Origin: Alphaproteobacteria bacterium
GTDB taxonomy: Bacteria > Myxococcota_A > UBA796 > GCA-2862545
DNA: 64,000 bases
Reading direction: 5' to 3'
Assembly (NCBI GenBank): GCA_020632915.1
Contig: JACKEP010000012.1
Span: 107,110-171,109, forward strand
Shown here: one piece after another, positions 26,795-37,067 of the stretch
Layout: each line of letters starts with the position of its first letter
How positions within the stretch are numbered: position 1 is the first letter of the stretch
The notes under the pieces: generated by a model
Databases searched by the model: none
What the model saw: the letters and a program-made list of their open reading frames with translations, nothing else
Told to the model about the DNA's origin: nothing
Program-made: the position numbers and the translations under genes

Positions 26795-28561
26795 TCACCG
26801 GCCCAGGAGGGTGGTGCGGGTGCGCGTCCACACCGACCGGGCGACGTGGCGTGCGATCGTCATCGTGCTGCCGGCCGAGCCCATGGTGCGCGCGCCCTCG
26901 CTCGCGAGCTGCTCGAGCAGGTACTGCTGGCGGGTCTTGCGCCGCTGGAGCTTGCCCGACGACGTCTTGGGCAGCGTGCCGGGGGGCAGGCACACCACGT
27001 CGGACGGCACCGCGCCGACCTCCTGGCGCACGGCCTTCTTGACCTCGGCGATCACGCGCTCCGTGTCGTCGTCGCGCGTCTCGAGCACGACGACCAGCTC
27101 CTCGGACTCGGCGCCCGGGCGGGAGAAGGCGACGACGTTGCCCTTGCGCACGCCCGCCACCTCGCTCGCCGCCCACTCGATCGCCTGCGGGTGCACGTTG
27201 CGGCCGTTGAGGATGATGAGGTCCTTGAGCCGCCCGGTGACGTAGATCTCGCCGTCGAGCACGTAGCCGAGGTCGCCGGTGAGCAACCAGCCGTCGCGGA
27301 AGGCGGCGGCGGTGGCCTCGGGGTTGTTGAAGTAGCCCGGGGTCACGGACGGGCCGCGCAGGGCGAGCTGGCCTTCGCGCCCCTCGGGCAGCGGGCGGCC
27401 GTCGTCGTCGACGGCGACCATCTCGTGGCCGGGGAAGGTGGGGCCGCAGGAGACGTGCTCGAACACGGGCTCGCCGTCGAGCGGGCCCGCGACGGTGCCG
27501 TCGGTCTGGAAGCGCACCGCGTCCACGCGGTGGCTGCGCCACGGCTGGCTCATCGGCTTGAAGCTGATCGCCAGCGTGGCCTCGGCCATGCCGTAGGCGG
27601 GCAGGAAGGCGTTCGGCGACAGGCCGCAGTGGGTGGTGAACACGTCGTTGAACGCGCGCACCGTCTCGGCCTGGATCGGCTCGGCACCGCAGCCGAAGGC
27701 CTCCATGCACGACAGGTCCCACCGCGACAGATCCTCGGGGCGCGCCTTCTTGGTGATCAACGCGTACGCGAAGTTCGGCGCGAACGTGACCGTGGCGCGG
27801 TGGGTGTGGATGGCGTCCATCCACACCGTCGGCTTCTTGATGAACCGCATCGTGGGCAGGAACACCGACTTCAGGCCGTTGGTGATGGTGGCGATGACGA
27901 AGCCGATGAGGCCCATGTCGTGGTAGAGCGGCAGCCACGCCACGGCGCAGCCACGGCCCTCCATCTTCAGCCCGTCGACGATGATCGCGTGGCTGTTGGC
28001 GATGAGGTTGGCGTGGGTGACCACCACGCCCTTCGGGTCGGCGGTGGAGCCGGAGGTGTACTGGAGGAACGCCGTGTCGTCCGGGGCGATCTCCGGGTAG
28101 TCCGGCGTGCCGGTGGCGCCGGCGAGCTCTTCGACGGGGACGAGGCGCTCGAGGGTGGGCACCTGGTCGACGAGCGCCCACAGGACGTTCTGGAGCTTGG
28201 ACGACGCGAACAGGGCGCGGGCGCCCGACAGCTCCAGCACGCGGGCGGTGCGCTCGGCGTAGGCGTCGAGCGCGGCGAACGACATCGGCGGGTACAGCGG
28301 CACCGGCACCACCCCGACGCGCAGGGCGGCGAGGAAGGTGAGCACGAAGTCCTCGGGCTCGATGACCACCAGGCCGATGCGGTCGCCCTTGCGCAGCCCC
28401 TGGGCCTGGAGCGCTGCGGCGCGCCCGGCGGTCAGGCGCTCCACCTCGGCGTACGGGTACCAGGTCTCGTCGCCCTTCATGTCCTGGAACACGTAGCCCT
28501 GGTGGGGGTAGTGCTCCGCGGCGCGGGCGACGGCTTCCGACACGGTGGCGAACCGAGGCAT
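26795..28561 (-). CDS. Fatty acyl-AMP ligase (FAAL)
   Basis: 588 residues from ATG 28561, with a perfect AGGAGG five bases upstream. The enzyme activates a fatty acid as acyl-adenylate and passes it to a carrier protein of a polyketide synthase. Visible motifs are the ATP loop YTSGSTADPKG (168-178), the FAAL-typical LPLYHDMGLIG (about 211-221), AYGMAEATLA (about 325), the GDLG hinge region and the catalytic-loop LPKTSSGKLQRRK near 535-550. The last 35 residues are basic. It precedes the polyketide synthase by 160 bases on the same strand, so it likely feeds the starter chain. Neither protein has an extra N-terminal carrier domain, so a free acyl carrier protein from elsewhere may be needed. 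Confidence 0.93.
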   Translation of the reverse strand: MPRFATVSEAVARAAEHYPHQGYVFQDMKGDETWYPYAEVERLTAGRAAALQAQGLRKGDRIGLVVIEPEDFVLTFLAALRVGVVPVPLYPPMSFAALDAYAERTARVLELSGARALFASSKLQNVLWALVDQVPTLERLVPVEELAGATGTPDYPEIAPDDTAFLQYTSGSTADPKGVVVTHANLIANSHAIIVDGLKMEGRGCAVAWLPLYHDMGLIGFVIATITNGLKSVFLPTMRFIKKPTVWMDAIHTHRATVTFAPNFAYALITKKARPEDLSRWDLSCMEAFGCGAEPIQAETVRAFNDVFTTHCGLSPNAFLPAYGMAEATLAISFKPMSQPWRSHRVDAVRFQTDGTVAGPLDGEPVFEHVSCGPTFPGHEMVAVDDDGRPLPEGREGQLALRGPSVTPGYFNNPEATAAAFRDGWLLTGDLGYVLDGEIYVTGRLKDLIILNGRNVHPQAIEWAASEVAGVRKGNVVAFSRPGAESEELVVVLETRDDDTERVIAEVKKAVRQEVGAVPSDVVCLPPGTLPKTSSGKLQRRKTRQQYLLEQLASEGARTMGSAGSTMTIARHVARSVWTRTRTTLLGR

Positions 28562-28984
28562 GGAACCTCCTGGGAGGGGACGGTCACACGGCGGGCGTCG
28601 ACGGACGGACGCAGGCGCCCGCGACGTCACGAAGGCGGGAGAGGAGCACGCTGTACGCCGCCGGACGGCGGGACGCAAGCTGTGGTCGATCGGCGATAGT
28701 GCCGTTGCGAAGCCCGATGCAAAGTGACCAAGGAGTCGATTTGCATCCCCGCTTCGCGGTTTTCGGGGGCGAAGCCGTCGGATGGCGCGGGTCCAACGAA
28801 GGTCGCACCCTGCAACCGGCCGCGGCGTCACGCATCCGTCACGCGCCCGTCCGACGAAAAGCAGGGTCGGTGCGAAGGTACCTGCGCACCGTGTGCGATC
28901 TGCGCGAGCGCTGCGCACCCGTGACGTGTGCGGACCGGCGGCGACTTGCACGCACCGCGTGGCGACGCGGCGTCGGTGCTGAGG
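28562..28984. other. Intergenic region between tRNA-Arg and FAAL gene
   Basis: 423 bases with no credible gene. Open frames here lack codon bias. The stretch 28700-28775 is clearly richer in A and T than its surroundings and carries overlapping inverted repeats that are listed separately. It is the likely promoter and leader of the FAAL gene, which is read to the left. Confidence 0.6.
28707..28775 (-). promoter_or_regulatory. Overlapping inverted repeats in FAAL leader, candidate RNA switch
   Basis: GCGAAGC (28707-28713) and GATGCAAA (28716-28723) are exactly complementary to GCTTCGC (28751-28757) and TTTGCATC (28740-28747). They make a long hairpin with a 16-base loop and a small internal loop. 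The same GCTTCGC (28751-28757) can instead pair with GCGAAGC at 28769-28775 around an 11-base loop. On the transcript toward the FAAL gene the short hairpin forms first and competes with the long one. No T-run follows. It lies about 145-215 bases upstream of the FAAL start. The repeats are seen directly; the regulatory role is inference. Confidence 0.5.
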
Positions 28985-29061
28985 TGGTACCCCCGACACG
29001 ATTCGAACGTGCGGCCTGCTGATTAGGAATCAGCTGCTCTATCCTGCTGAGCTACGGGGGC
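28985..29061 (-). tRNA. tRNA-Arg (anticodon CCT)
   Basis: Read on the minus strand, a full cloverleaf forms: acceptor GCCCCCG with CGGGGGT, D-arm GCTC/GAGC, anticodon stem GCTGA/TCAGC around loop TTCCTAA (anticodon CCT), and T-arm with loop TTCGAAT. Discriminator A is followed by a genome-encoded CCA (28985-28987). It reads AGG, a rare codon in this GC-rich DNA. Its 3' end points toward the FAAL/polyketide locus. Confidence 0.96.
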
Positions 29062-29184
29062 AGGGTCGGGCGCGGGTATCCCAGGTGCCCAGGGCCGTCC
29101 ACGTGACCGGAGCCGGCGGGGGATGTGCGTGCGCGACGGCGGGGACGGCGGTAGGAGGGGGTCCCACCTGGGCCCGGGGGCTCC

Positions 29185-30006
29185 ATGGACCTGGCCGGCA
29201 AGAAGGTCGTCATCGCGGGCGGATCCAGCGGCATCGGCAAGGCCGCGGCGCGTCAGCTCGTGGCGCAAGGCTGCGACGTGGCGCTGCTGGCGCGCGATGC
29301 CGACCGCCTCGAAGCGGCCCGGGTCGAGATCGCCAAGGCGGGTTCGGGCAAGGTGGTGGCGGTGTCGGTCGACGTCACCGATCCCGACAGCGTGACCGCG
29401 GGCGCGGCGGCCGTCGTCGAAGCGCTCGGCGGTGTCGACGTGCTGATCGCCAACCAGGGCTTCGCCCGGTGCGCCCCGGTGTGGGAGGCCGACCTCGACG
29501 CCTTCCAGGCGATCATGGACACGAACTACTTCGGGCACGTCCGCCTCGTGAAGGCCTTCGTGCCCCACCTGATCGCCCAGAAGCACGGCGCCGTCTGCCT
29601 GGTCACGTCGATGCTCGGGTTCATGAGCTTCTACGGCTACGGCGCCTACGCGGCGAGCAAGTTCGCCATCGTCGGGTTCGCCGAGTCGCTGCGGCAGGAG
29701 CTGCTGCCGTTCGGCGTGCAGGTCAACGTGTTCTACCCGCCCACCACCGACACGCCGGGCCTGGCCGAGGAGAACGAGTCCAAGCCCCCGCTGACGTGGG
29801 CCATCGAGGGCACGAGCCGCAAGTTCACCGCCGACCAGGTGGCGGCCACGATGCTCGCCGGCATCACGAAGAACCGCTTCGTGCAGCTCATCGGCGTCGA
29901 CTCGTGGGCCATCTACTACCTGAGCCGCTGGGCGCCGTGGCTCGTCCGGTTCGTCATCGACGGCGAGCTCCGCAAGCACATCAAGAAGCACGGGCTGCCC
30001 GCATGA
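29185..30006 (+). CDS. 3-ketosphinganine-reductase-like short-chain dehydrogenase
   Basis: 273 residues from ATG 29185; upstream is GGGGGCTCC, so the ribosome site is weak. The Rossmann loop AGGSSGIG (11-18) and catalytic Ser 142, Tyr 155 and Lys 159 (YAASK) are intact. The segment YPPTTDTPGLAEENESK (184-200) matches the diagnostic PPDTDTPGxxEE region of eukaryotic 3-ketodihydrosphingosine reductase (KDSR/TSC10), which reduces the ketone of 3-ketosphinganine with NADPH. The C-terminal 45 residues are hydrophobic and aromatic, then basic, as in membrane-associated KDSR. It sits beside the polyketide/oxoamine synthase and FAAL genes across the tRNA, divergently oriented, which supports reduction of the aminoketone they would release. 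Another substrate is possible because the family is broad. Confidence 0.85.
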   Translation: MDLAGKKVVIAGGSSGIGKAAARQLVAQGCDVALLARDADRLEAARVEIAKAGSGKVVAVSVDVTDPDSVTAGAAAVVEALGGVDVLIANQGFARCAPVWEADLDAFQAIMDTNYFGHVRLVKAFVPHLIAQKHGAVCLVTSMLGFMSFYGYGAYAASKFAIVGFAESLRQELLPFGVQVNVFYPPTTDTPGLAEENESKPPLTWAIEGTSRKFTADQVAATMLAGITKNRFVQLIGVDSWAIYYLSRWAPWLVRFVIDGELRKHIKKHGLPA

Positions 30007-30126
30007 GCCGTCCGCTCCCGTTCGCGCCGTGTCGTTCCGGGGCCGCCCAGCGCGCCGTCGGGGTGGGCCGTGGTGCGACGGGGCGCGGCGCGGTTACGGG
30101 CCGGGCGGTCCGGACGGAGGGTGATC

Positions 30127-31014
30127 ATGGGCGAGGCGATCGACTGGGACGCGCGCATGCGGGGGCTCGATGCCACCTCGCTGCCGCGCCTCGCGGGTGA
30201 GCTGGCAGCGATGGCCGACGAAGCCTCAGCAGCATGGCAGGCCGGGCAGCTCCAGGGCGCGTCCCTGGCCGCGCTGACCGACGCCCTGCTCTCGATCGTG
30301 CAGGGCGAGGCCGGTGCGGCGCGCGCCCGGCTCGCGTGCGGTGAGCTGCTGGGGCGGCTGGGCGACCCGCGCCTGCGCCTGCCCGCCGACGCCGACTACT
30401 GGTCGTGGCTCACGCTGCAGAGCGGCGACACGTTCGCGCTGGGCCGGTTCCCGGTCACCAACCACGAGTACCGCGCCTGGGTCGACGCCGGAGGCTACGG
30501 CGATCACGGCGCGTGGACGCCCGAGGGGCTCGCGTGGTTGTCCACCTGCGCCGATCCGTGGCCGGAGCTGGCCAAGCAGGACGACGCCGAGGCCTACCTG
30601 ATCGCCAACCAGCCCGTGGTCGGGGTGAGCTGGTACGAGGCCCAGGCCTACGCCACGGCGATGGGCGCGCGCCTGCCGCGCTTCTACGAGCGCGTGTGGG
30701 CCGTCCGCGGCCCCAAGAAGCGGCCCTACCCGTGGGGCGACCCGTTCGGCGAGGGGCACGCCAACACCAAGGAGGAGGTGCTCGGCCGCCCCTGCGCGGT
30801 GGGGCTCTACCCCGACGACTGCACGCCCGAGGGCATCTACGACCTCGCGGGCAACGCTGGCGAGTGGACCGCCGACGCGGCGGGGGGCGGGGAGTACCTG
30901 CTGCACCCCGGCTCGTGGGACCAGCCGTCCCTGGCGTCGTGGGCCAAGGCGCTCACGGCCGAGAAGCCCACGGCGCGCTGGGCTGCGCTGGGCTTCCGCC
31001 TCGCGAAGGACTGA
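30127..31014 (+). CDS. FGE/sulfatase-modifying-factor fold protein without catalytic cysteines
   Basis: 295 residues from ATG 30127 with GGAGG six bases upstream. Residues 1-95 are helical and unassigned. Residues 100-295 follow the formylglycine-generating-enzyme fold: FALGRFPVTNHEYRAWVDAGGY, QPVVGVSWYEAQAYATAMGARLP, RPYPWGDPFGEGHANTKE, GIYDLAGNAGEWTAD and a final ALGFRLAKD. The two active-site cysteines that true FGE has in its C-terminal Cys-rich stretch are absent; that part reads PGSWDQPSLASWAKAL. So oxygen- and copper-dependent formylglycine formation is unlikely. Cysteine-free members of the fold serve in other enzymes (for example EgtB-type sulfoxide synthases) or as binding modules. 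It lies 120 bases downstream of the KDSR-like gene on the same strand. Confidence 0.85.
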   Translation: MGEAIDWDARMRGLDATSLPRLAGELAAMADEASAAWQAGQLQGASLAALTDALLSIVQGEAGAARARLACGELLGRLGDPRLRLPADADYWSWLTLQSGDTFALGRFPVTNHEYRAWVDAGGYGDHGAWTPEGLAWLSTCADPWPELAKQDDAEAYLIANQPVVGVSWYEAQAYATAMGARLPRFYERVWAVRGPKKRPYPWGDPFGEGHANTKEEVLGRPCAVGLYPDDCTPEGIYDLAGNAGEWTADAAGGGEYLLHPGSWDQPSLASWAKALTAEKPTARWAALGFRLAKD

Positions 31015-31023
31015 CGCCGGGCG

Positions 31024-33081
<2,058 letters not shown>

Positions 33082-33135
33082 GGGCGCTCCGGGCGAGCGG
33101 ACGGCGTAACCACAGCCGTCCGCGCCGGGCTGCCG

Positions 33136-33636
33136 TCAGCCGACCCAGCGGTACTTCGTGGAGCGCTTCTTGCCGCGGCGCATGACCTTGCCCTCGTCGA
33201 CCAGCTCGAGGAGCAGGCGACGGACCGGATCGGCCTTGAGGCCGGTGGCCTTCTGGGCGTCGACGCTGTCGATCTCGCCGCGCGTGCGCAGCACCTGGCG
33301 CAGCGTCATCCGCGCCTCCTCCAGGTCCTGGCTGCGCTGGGCCCGCTGGCTGATGCGCAGCGCGTCCTCGGGCAGGGCGTGGGCGTGACGCTCGTGGACG
33401 TGCCGCAGGCCGGGGCCGCGTCCGACGGAGACGACCTCACCGGTGGCCTCGAGCGCGTCGCGCAGGGAGGGCCACACGGCGTTGTTCAGGTTCATCGCCG
33501 CGAGGATGTCCTTGCGGCTCGCGCCGCGGGGGCTGTTCTCGAGGAACAGCAGCGTGCGGGCGACCAGCGGAGCGAGATCGTGCTCGGCCACGTCTCCGCG
33601 TGTCCGTCGCACGCTGTGGAACTGCATCCTGGACAC
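33136..33636 (-). CDS. Predicted winged-helix protein
   Basis: 166 residues from GTG 33636, which has GGAGG four bases upstream; an ATG at 33627 is possible but badly spaced. Two helix-rich units look like winged helices: residues 20-75 (VARTLLFLENSPRGASRKDILAAMNL, then LRDALEATGEVVSVGRG) and residues 105-166 (ARMTLRQVLRTRGEIDSVDAQKATGL, then LLLELVDEGKVMRRGKK). The basic C-terminus fits nucleic-acid binding. The exact family is not recognised. It is 54 bases upstream of the DUF255 gene on the same strand. Confidence 0.65.
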   Translation of the reverse strand: MSRMQFHSVRRTRGDVAEHDLAPLVARTLLFLENSPRGASRKDILAAMNLNNAVWPSLRDALEATGEVVSVGRGPGLRHVHERHAHALPEDALRISQRAQRSQDLEEARMTLRQVLRTRGEIDSVDAQKATGLKADPVRRLLLELVDEGKVMRRGKKRSTKYRWVG

Positions 33637-33764
33637 CTGACCTCCACGACGGCCACGCGAACGCGGCTCGTCCCGGTGTCATCGGTTCCAACAGCGGCTG
33701 CTTGAGCGGCAGGCGACGCACCGGGACGATCGCCGCGCTAGGGATCGGGTCCGTGGAGGACCCC

Positions 33765-34598
33765 GTGACCCTTACGCCAGACGACCGCGCGACCTTCCTC
33801 GATCTGTTGCCGGGCCTCGCTCCCGGGGCCGACGCGGCGGGTGTGCTGGCCTTCTTCCGCGCCCACGAGGCCGCCTGCCTCGACGAGCTCGGCAGCGTGC
33901 CGGGCTTCGATCAGGTGCGGGCGGGCGTGCTCCGGATCCTTCCCGCCGCGGTGCCTGCACCCGAGGCCCGCGCGGCGTGGCTCGATCGGGCGCGCGTGGC
34001 CCTCGACGCGTTCGAACCCGCGAGCCTCACCCGCGCCGAGGCGCTCCGACGCCATCCAGCGTGGGTGGCCGTGTGCCTGCTGGAGCTGGCGGCGCAGACC
34101 GGTCAGCCGGTCGACGAGGCGGTGGCGCGCGCCGAGGCCGTGGCCGCCGCTGGCTTCGCGAGCACGGCGCCGGATCAGCCGCGCGGATCGGGCGAGGTGC
34201 TGTGGGCCATCGCCGAGGCCGCGGAAGAGCAGGGCTGGGTCGATCACGTCGACGGGCTGCTCGAGCGCGCGGCGCGCGCCACGTTCACTGACCCCGAGAA
34301 CCTCGGCCGCGTGCGGCTCGTCCAGGTGCTGCGCCTGCTGTCCGATGAGCAGCCCCAGGCCGCCGCTGCCACCGAGGCGCTGCTCACGCTGCCCCACCTC
34401 GACACGCGCACCCGGGTGCACGCGCTCTGGATCGGCGCCCTGCTCGATCAGCAGGTCGACCGGATGGGGCGGGCCGTCGATCGGCTCCACGAGGCGCTCG
34501 ATCTGGTGGATGCCGACGAGGATCCGGACGTCGCCCAGCGCCTGCGCGCCACGCTCCACACGCTCGGCGCCGGCCGCGACGACCCCGCCGAGGCGTGA
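33765..34598 (+). CDS. Hypothetical all-helical protein, possible TPR-like
   Basis: 277 residues from GTG 33765 with GGAGG five bases upstream. The chain is almost entirely Ala/Leu/Glu-rich amphipathic helices of 15-20 residues separated by short turns, with Pro-rich breaks near residues 65-75. Residues 180-265 show a helix-pair rhythm like tetratricopeptide repeats. There is no signal peptide, membrane segment or catalytic motif. The family is not recognised. It is convergent with the flavoprotein/Fe-S gene. Confidence 0.65.
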   Translation: MTLTPDDRATFLDLLPGLAPGADAAGVLAFFRAHEAACLDELGSVPGFDQVRAGVLRILPAAVPAPEARAAWLDRARVALDAFEPASLTRAEALRRHPAWVAVCLLELAAQTGQPVDEAVARAEAVAAAGFASTAPDQPRGSGEVLWAIAEAAEEQGWVDHVDGLLERAARATFTDPENLGRVRLVQVLRLLSDEQPQAAAATEALLTLPHLDTRTRVHALWIGALLDQQVDRMGRAVDRLHEALDLVDADEDPDVAQRLRATLHTLGAGRDDPAEA

Positions 34599-34607
34599 GG
34601 CGCGCGG

Positions 34608-37067
34608 TCAGGCGCCCCACCGCGGCCCGGGCTGGCCCCGTGCGCCGTCGGGCACGCCGGCCGCGCGCTTGTCGACGAGCGTGAGCACGTCCATCGGGCA
34701 GACCTCGACGCAGATCCCGCACTGGATGCAGGCGCTGGCGACGTTGTCGAGCACCAGCTGCTTCTCGGCGAAGCCCTGCACGTCGATGCCCATCTGGCAT
34801 TCCGTCGTGCAGGCACCGCAGCTGATGCACCGGTCGTCCGCGACGATGGCGAGGCGCCCGAAGCCCTTGGACAGCCACTCCATGTAGGCGCGCAGCGGGC
34901 AGAAGAACCGGCACCACACGCGGTTGCCCAGCATCGGGTACAGCGCCACGCCGAGGAACGACGCCAGCGCGAAGTCGACCATCAGGGCGTACCAGCCCTG
35001 CGCGAACTGGCGGGCGCTCGACAGCGACGACGTGCCGGCCTGGACCACGACGGCCCCCTGGGGCAGGCTCGCGAGCGGCACGGTGTAGTGACCCTCCGCG
35101 ACCTTGTCCGGGTAGACCGTGCGACCGCCGGCCTGCAGGCCACTCGTCCAGCCGTTGTCGTGCCACGCGTGGTCCCAGTCGAACTTGTCGATCGCGAACG
35201 AGACCACCCCGTCGCGCACCGCCACGTCGTGCACGCGCATGTGGCCCTCCGCCTCGGGCACGTCGCCCTGCACGAGGGTGACGTGGTCGCCGTCGACCTG
35301 AAGGGTGGCGTCGATCCACGACTGCCAGCCCACCAGCTTCCACGCGTCGGCGAGGATGAGCAGGGTCACCGGTACCGCGAGGAGGAACACGATGCGGCCA
35401 CCCCACTCGGCGCGCTCCGCGAGGTCGCCGCGCGGGGCCCGCCACCGCCAGAGGTCGCCGACCGTCTCCGCCAGCCCACCGCAGCCGCACATCCACGAGC
35501 AGAAGCGCTCGTTGTGGCGCCACACGAACAGCGGCATCGCGACGAAGCTCACGAACGCGCCGATCGCGATCCACAGGGCCGCGGCAGGCACGTCCGGCGA
35601 CTTGGCGATGGACGCGATCGACAGCGGCCAGGGAACCGACAGCGTGTAGAGCTGGCTGGAGGCGGTGGTGACCATCGGCGCGAGCAGCTCGGGCACACCG
35701 AACAGGAACACCCACTGGAACGCGATGAGCGACAGGTAGCGCCGCGTCTGCGTGGGGGCGTCGTAGCGGCGGATGGCGGCGATGCCGAAGCCGAGGATGG
35801 CGAGGCTGTAGAGCACGGTGCCGAAGAAGCCGGCGTCGAGCACGCGCACGCTGCCGTCGACGGTCGGCAGCCACGGGGCGGGCACCTTCAGCGCGTCGTG
35901 CACCCAGCCGAGGCTGTGCGGACCGAACGGGAACCAGGGCTCGTGGTACTTGAGCACGTAGAAGCACCACGTGAACGCGACGAACGCGGCCAGCCACGGC
36001 CACTGGGACGGCGGACGGCGGGACCGCATCGTCAGCCCCAGGCCCTCGAGCCAGGCGACGGGCGGCTCGGTGCCCACCAGCACCCAGACGGCGTCGGCGG
36101 CGGTCCGCAGGGTGCCGTCGGTCCCCGTGACCACCACGGCGTCGCCTTCGATCGCGTCGACGCGCGCCCCGAGCCGCAGCGTGAGGCGGCCGTCGGCGGC
36201 GGCGGCCTCGATCGCTTCGCGGGTGCGCGGTCGGGGACGGTCCAGGCGCTCCCCGCGATGCACCAGCGTGACCTGCGCCCCCGCGTCCACCAGCGCGAGC
36301 GCGGCCTCGGTGGCGCTGTCGCCGCCTCCCACCACCAGCACGCTCGCGCCGGCGTGGTCGGCGGCGTCGCCGAGCTGGTGGTGCACCCGGGGATCGTCCT
36401 CGCCGGGCACGCCGAGGCGGCGCGGGGTCCCGCGGCGACCGATCGCGACGACGACGCGCCGGGCGCGCAGCGTGGCGGGGGGGCGCGCCCCTTCGTCGTG
36501 GCGCACCCCGTGGTGGACTGTGTGGACGACCAGGACGTCCCCCTCCCGGGTGACGGTGGTGACCTCGACGTCCTGCGCGACGTTCAGCCCGGCGTCGGCG
36601 ACGTGCTGGCGCCACCGGCGGACCAGCTCCTCCTTGGGCGCGTCCTCGAACCACAAGCCGCCGGGCGTCTCGATCGCCTCGGGCTCGGCGTAGATGATCT
36701 TGCCGGCGGGGAAGGCGTCGATGGTGCGGAACGGGGCGTGTCGCTCGAGCACGACGTAGCTGCGGCCGCGCTCGGCGAGGGCCATCGCGGCGGTGCAGCC
36801 CGCGGGGCCCGCACCCACGATCACCACGTCGAGCACGTCGTCGTCGCCGTGGCCAGCCTCGAGGTCGCCGAGCTCGTCAGCGAGATCGCAGCCGATGTCC
36901 CAGCCCTGGCGCAGCGCGGTCTTGAGCAGTGGCGTGTCGGCGAGATCGCCCGCGACGCGCAACCCGGGCACCTCGGTGCGACCCAGGTCGTCCACCCGGG
37001 GACCGTCGCGCAGGCCCACCCACGGGGACGCGCCGCGTCGCCACGCCGCCAGGAGCCGTCCGAGCAT
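34608..37067 (-). CDS. Flavoprotein fused to NapH/NosR-like membrane ferredoxin
   Basis: 819 residues from ATG 37067 with GGAGG five bases upstream. Residues 1-350 are a thioredoxin-reductase-like FAD/NAD(P) module (GAGPAG at 85-90, a second GGGDSATEAA near 250). A VPGLRVAGDLADTPLLKTAL segment at about 33-52, normally at the C-terminal end of such enzymes, stands first, so the module looks circularly permuted. Residues 360-640 hold several membrane helices and Cys clusters (CSWMCGCGG) like NapH/NosR/CcoG proteins; CRFFCPLRAY follows near 755. The C-terminus has two 4Fe-4S motifs, CISCGACTTEC and CIQCGICVEVC. It probably passes electrons from NAD(P)H via FAD and Fe-S clusters across or along the membrane. 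The acceptor is unknown. It stands alone among unrelated neighbours. Confidence 0.88.
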   Translation of the reverse strand: MLGRLLAAWRRGASPWVGLRDGPRVDDLGRTEVPGLRVAGDLADTPLLKTALRQGWDIGCDLADELGDLEAGHGDDDVLDVVIVGAGPAGCTAAMALAERGRSYVVLERHAPFRTIDAFPAGKIIYAEPEAIETPGGLWFEDAPKEELVRRWRQHVADAGLNVAQDVEVTTVTREGDVLVVHTVHHGVRHDEGARPPATLRARRVVVAIGRRGTPRRLGVPGEDDPRVHHQLGDAADHAGASVLVVGGGDSATEAALALVDAGAQVTLVHRGERLDRPRPRTREAIEAAAADGRLTLRLGARVDAIEGDAVVVTGTDGTLRTAADAVWVLVGTEPPVAWLEGLGLTMRSRRPPSQWPWLAAFVAFTWCFYVLKYHEPWFPFGPHSLGWVHDALKVPAPWLPTVDGSVRVLDAGFFGTVLYSLAILGFGIAAIRRYDAPTQTRRYLSLIAFQWVFLFGVPELLAPMVTTASSQLYTLSVPWPLSIASIAKSPDVPAAALWIAIGAFVSFVAMPLFVWRHNERFCSWMCGCGGLAETVGDLWRWRAPRGDLAERAEWGGRIVFLLAVPVTLLILADAWKLVGWQSWIDATLQVDGDHVTLVQGDVPEAEGHMRVHDVAVRDGVVSFAIDKFDWDHAWHDNGWTSGLQAGGRTVYPDKVAEGHYTVPLASLPQGAVVVQAGTSSLSSARQFAQGWYALMVDFALASFLGVALYPMLGNRVWCRFFCPLRAYMEWLSKGFGRLAIVADDRCISCGACTTECQMGIDVQGFAEKQLVLDNVASACIQCGICVEVCPMDVLTLVDKRAAGVPDGARGQPGPRWGA

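Noticed and set aside
20575..27042. A 2155-codon open frame antisense to the polyketide synthase, and similar giant antisense frames at 918-4514 and 46819-51390
   Set aside because: They lie opposite well-supported genes, have no domain signatures and no ribosome sites, and are expected by-products of very high GC content.
28985..29061. tRNA-Arg as an integration site for a genomic island carrying the polyketide locus
   Set aside because: No integrase gene and no second copy of the tRNA 3' end were noticed on the far side, and base composition is like the neighbours.
30127..31014. Formylglycine-generating enzyme that would activate a sulfatase
   Set aside because: The fold is present but both catalytic cysteines are missing and no sulfatase gene is in the window.
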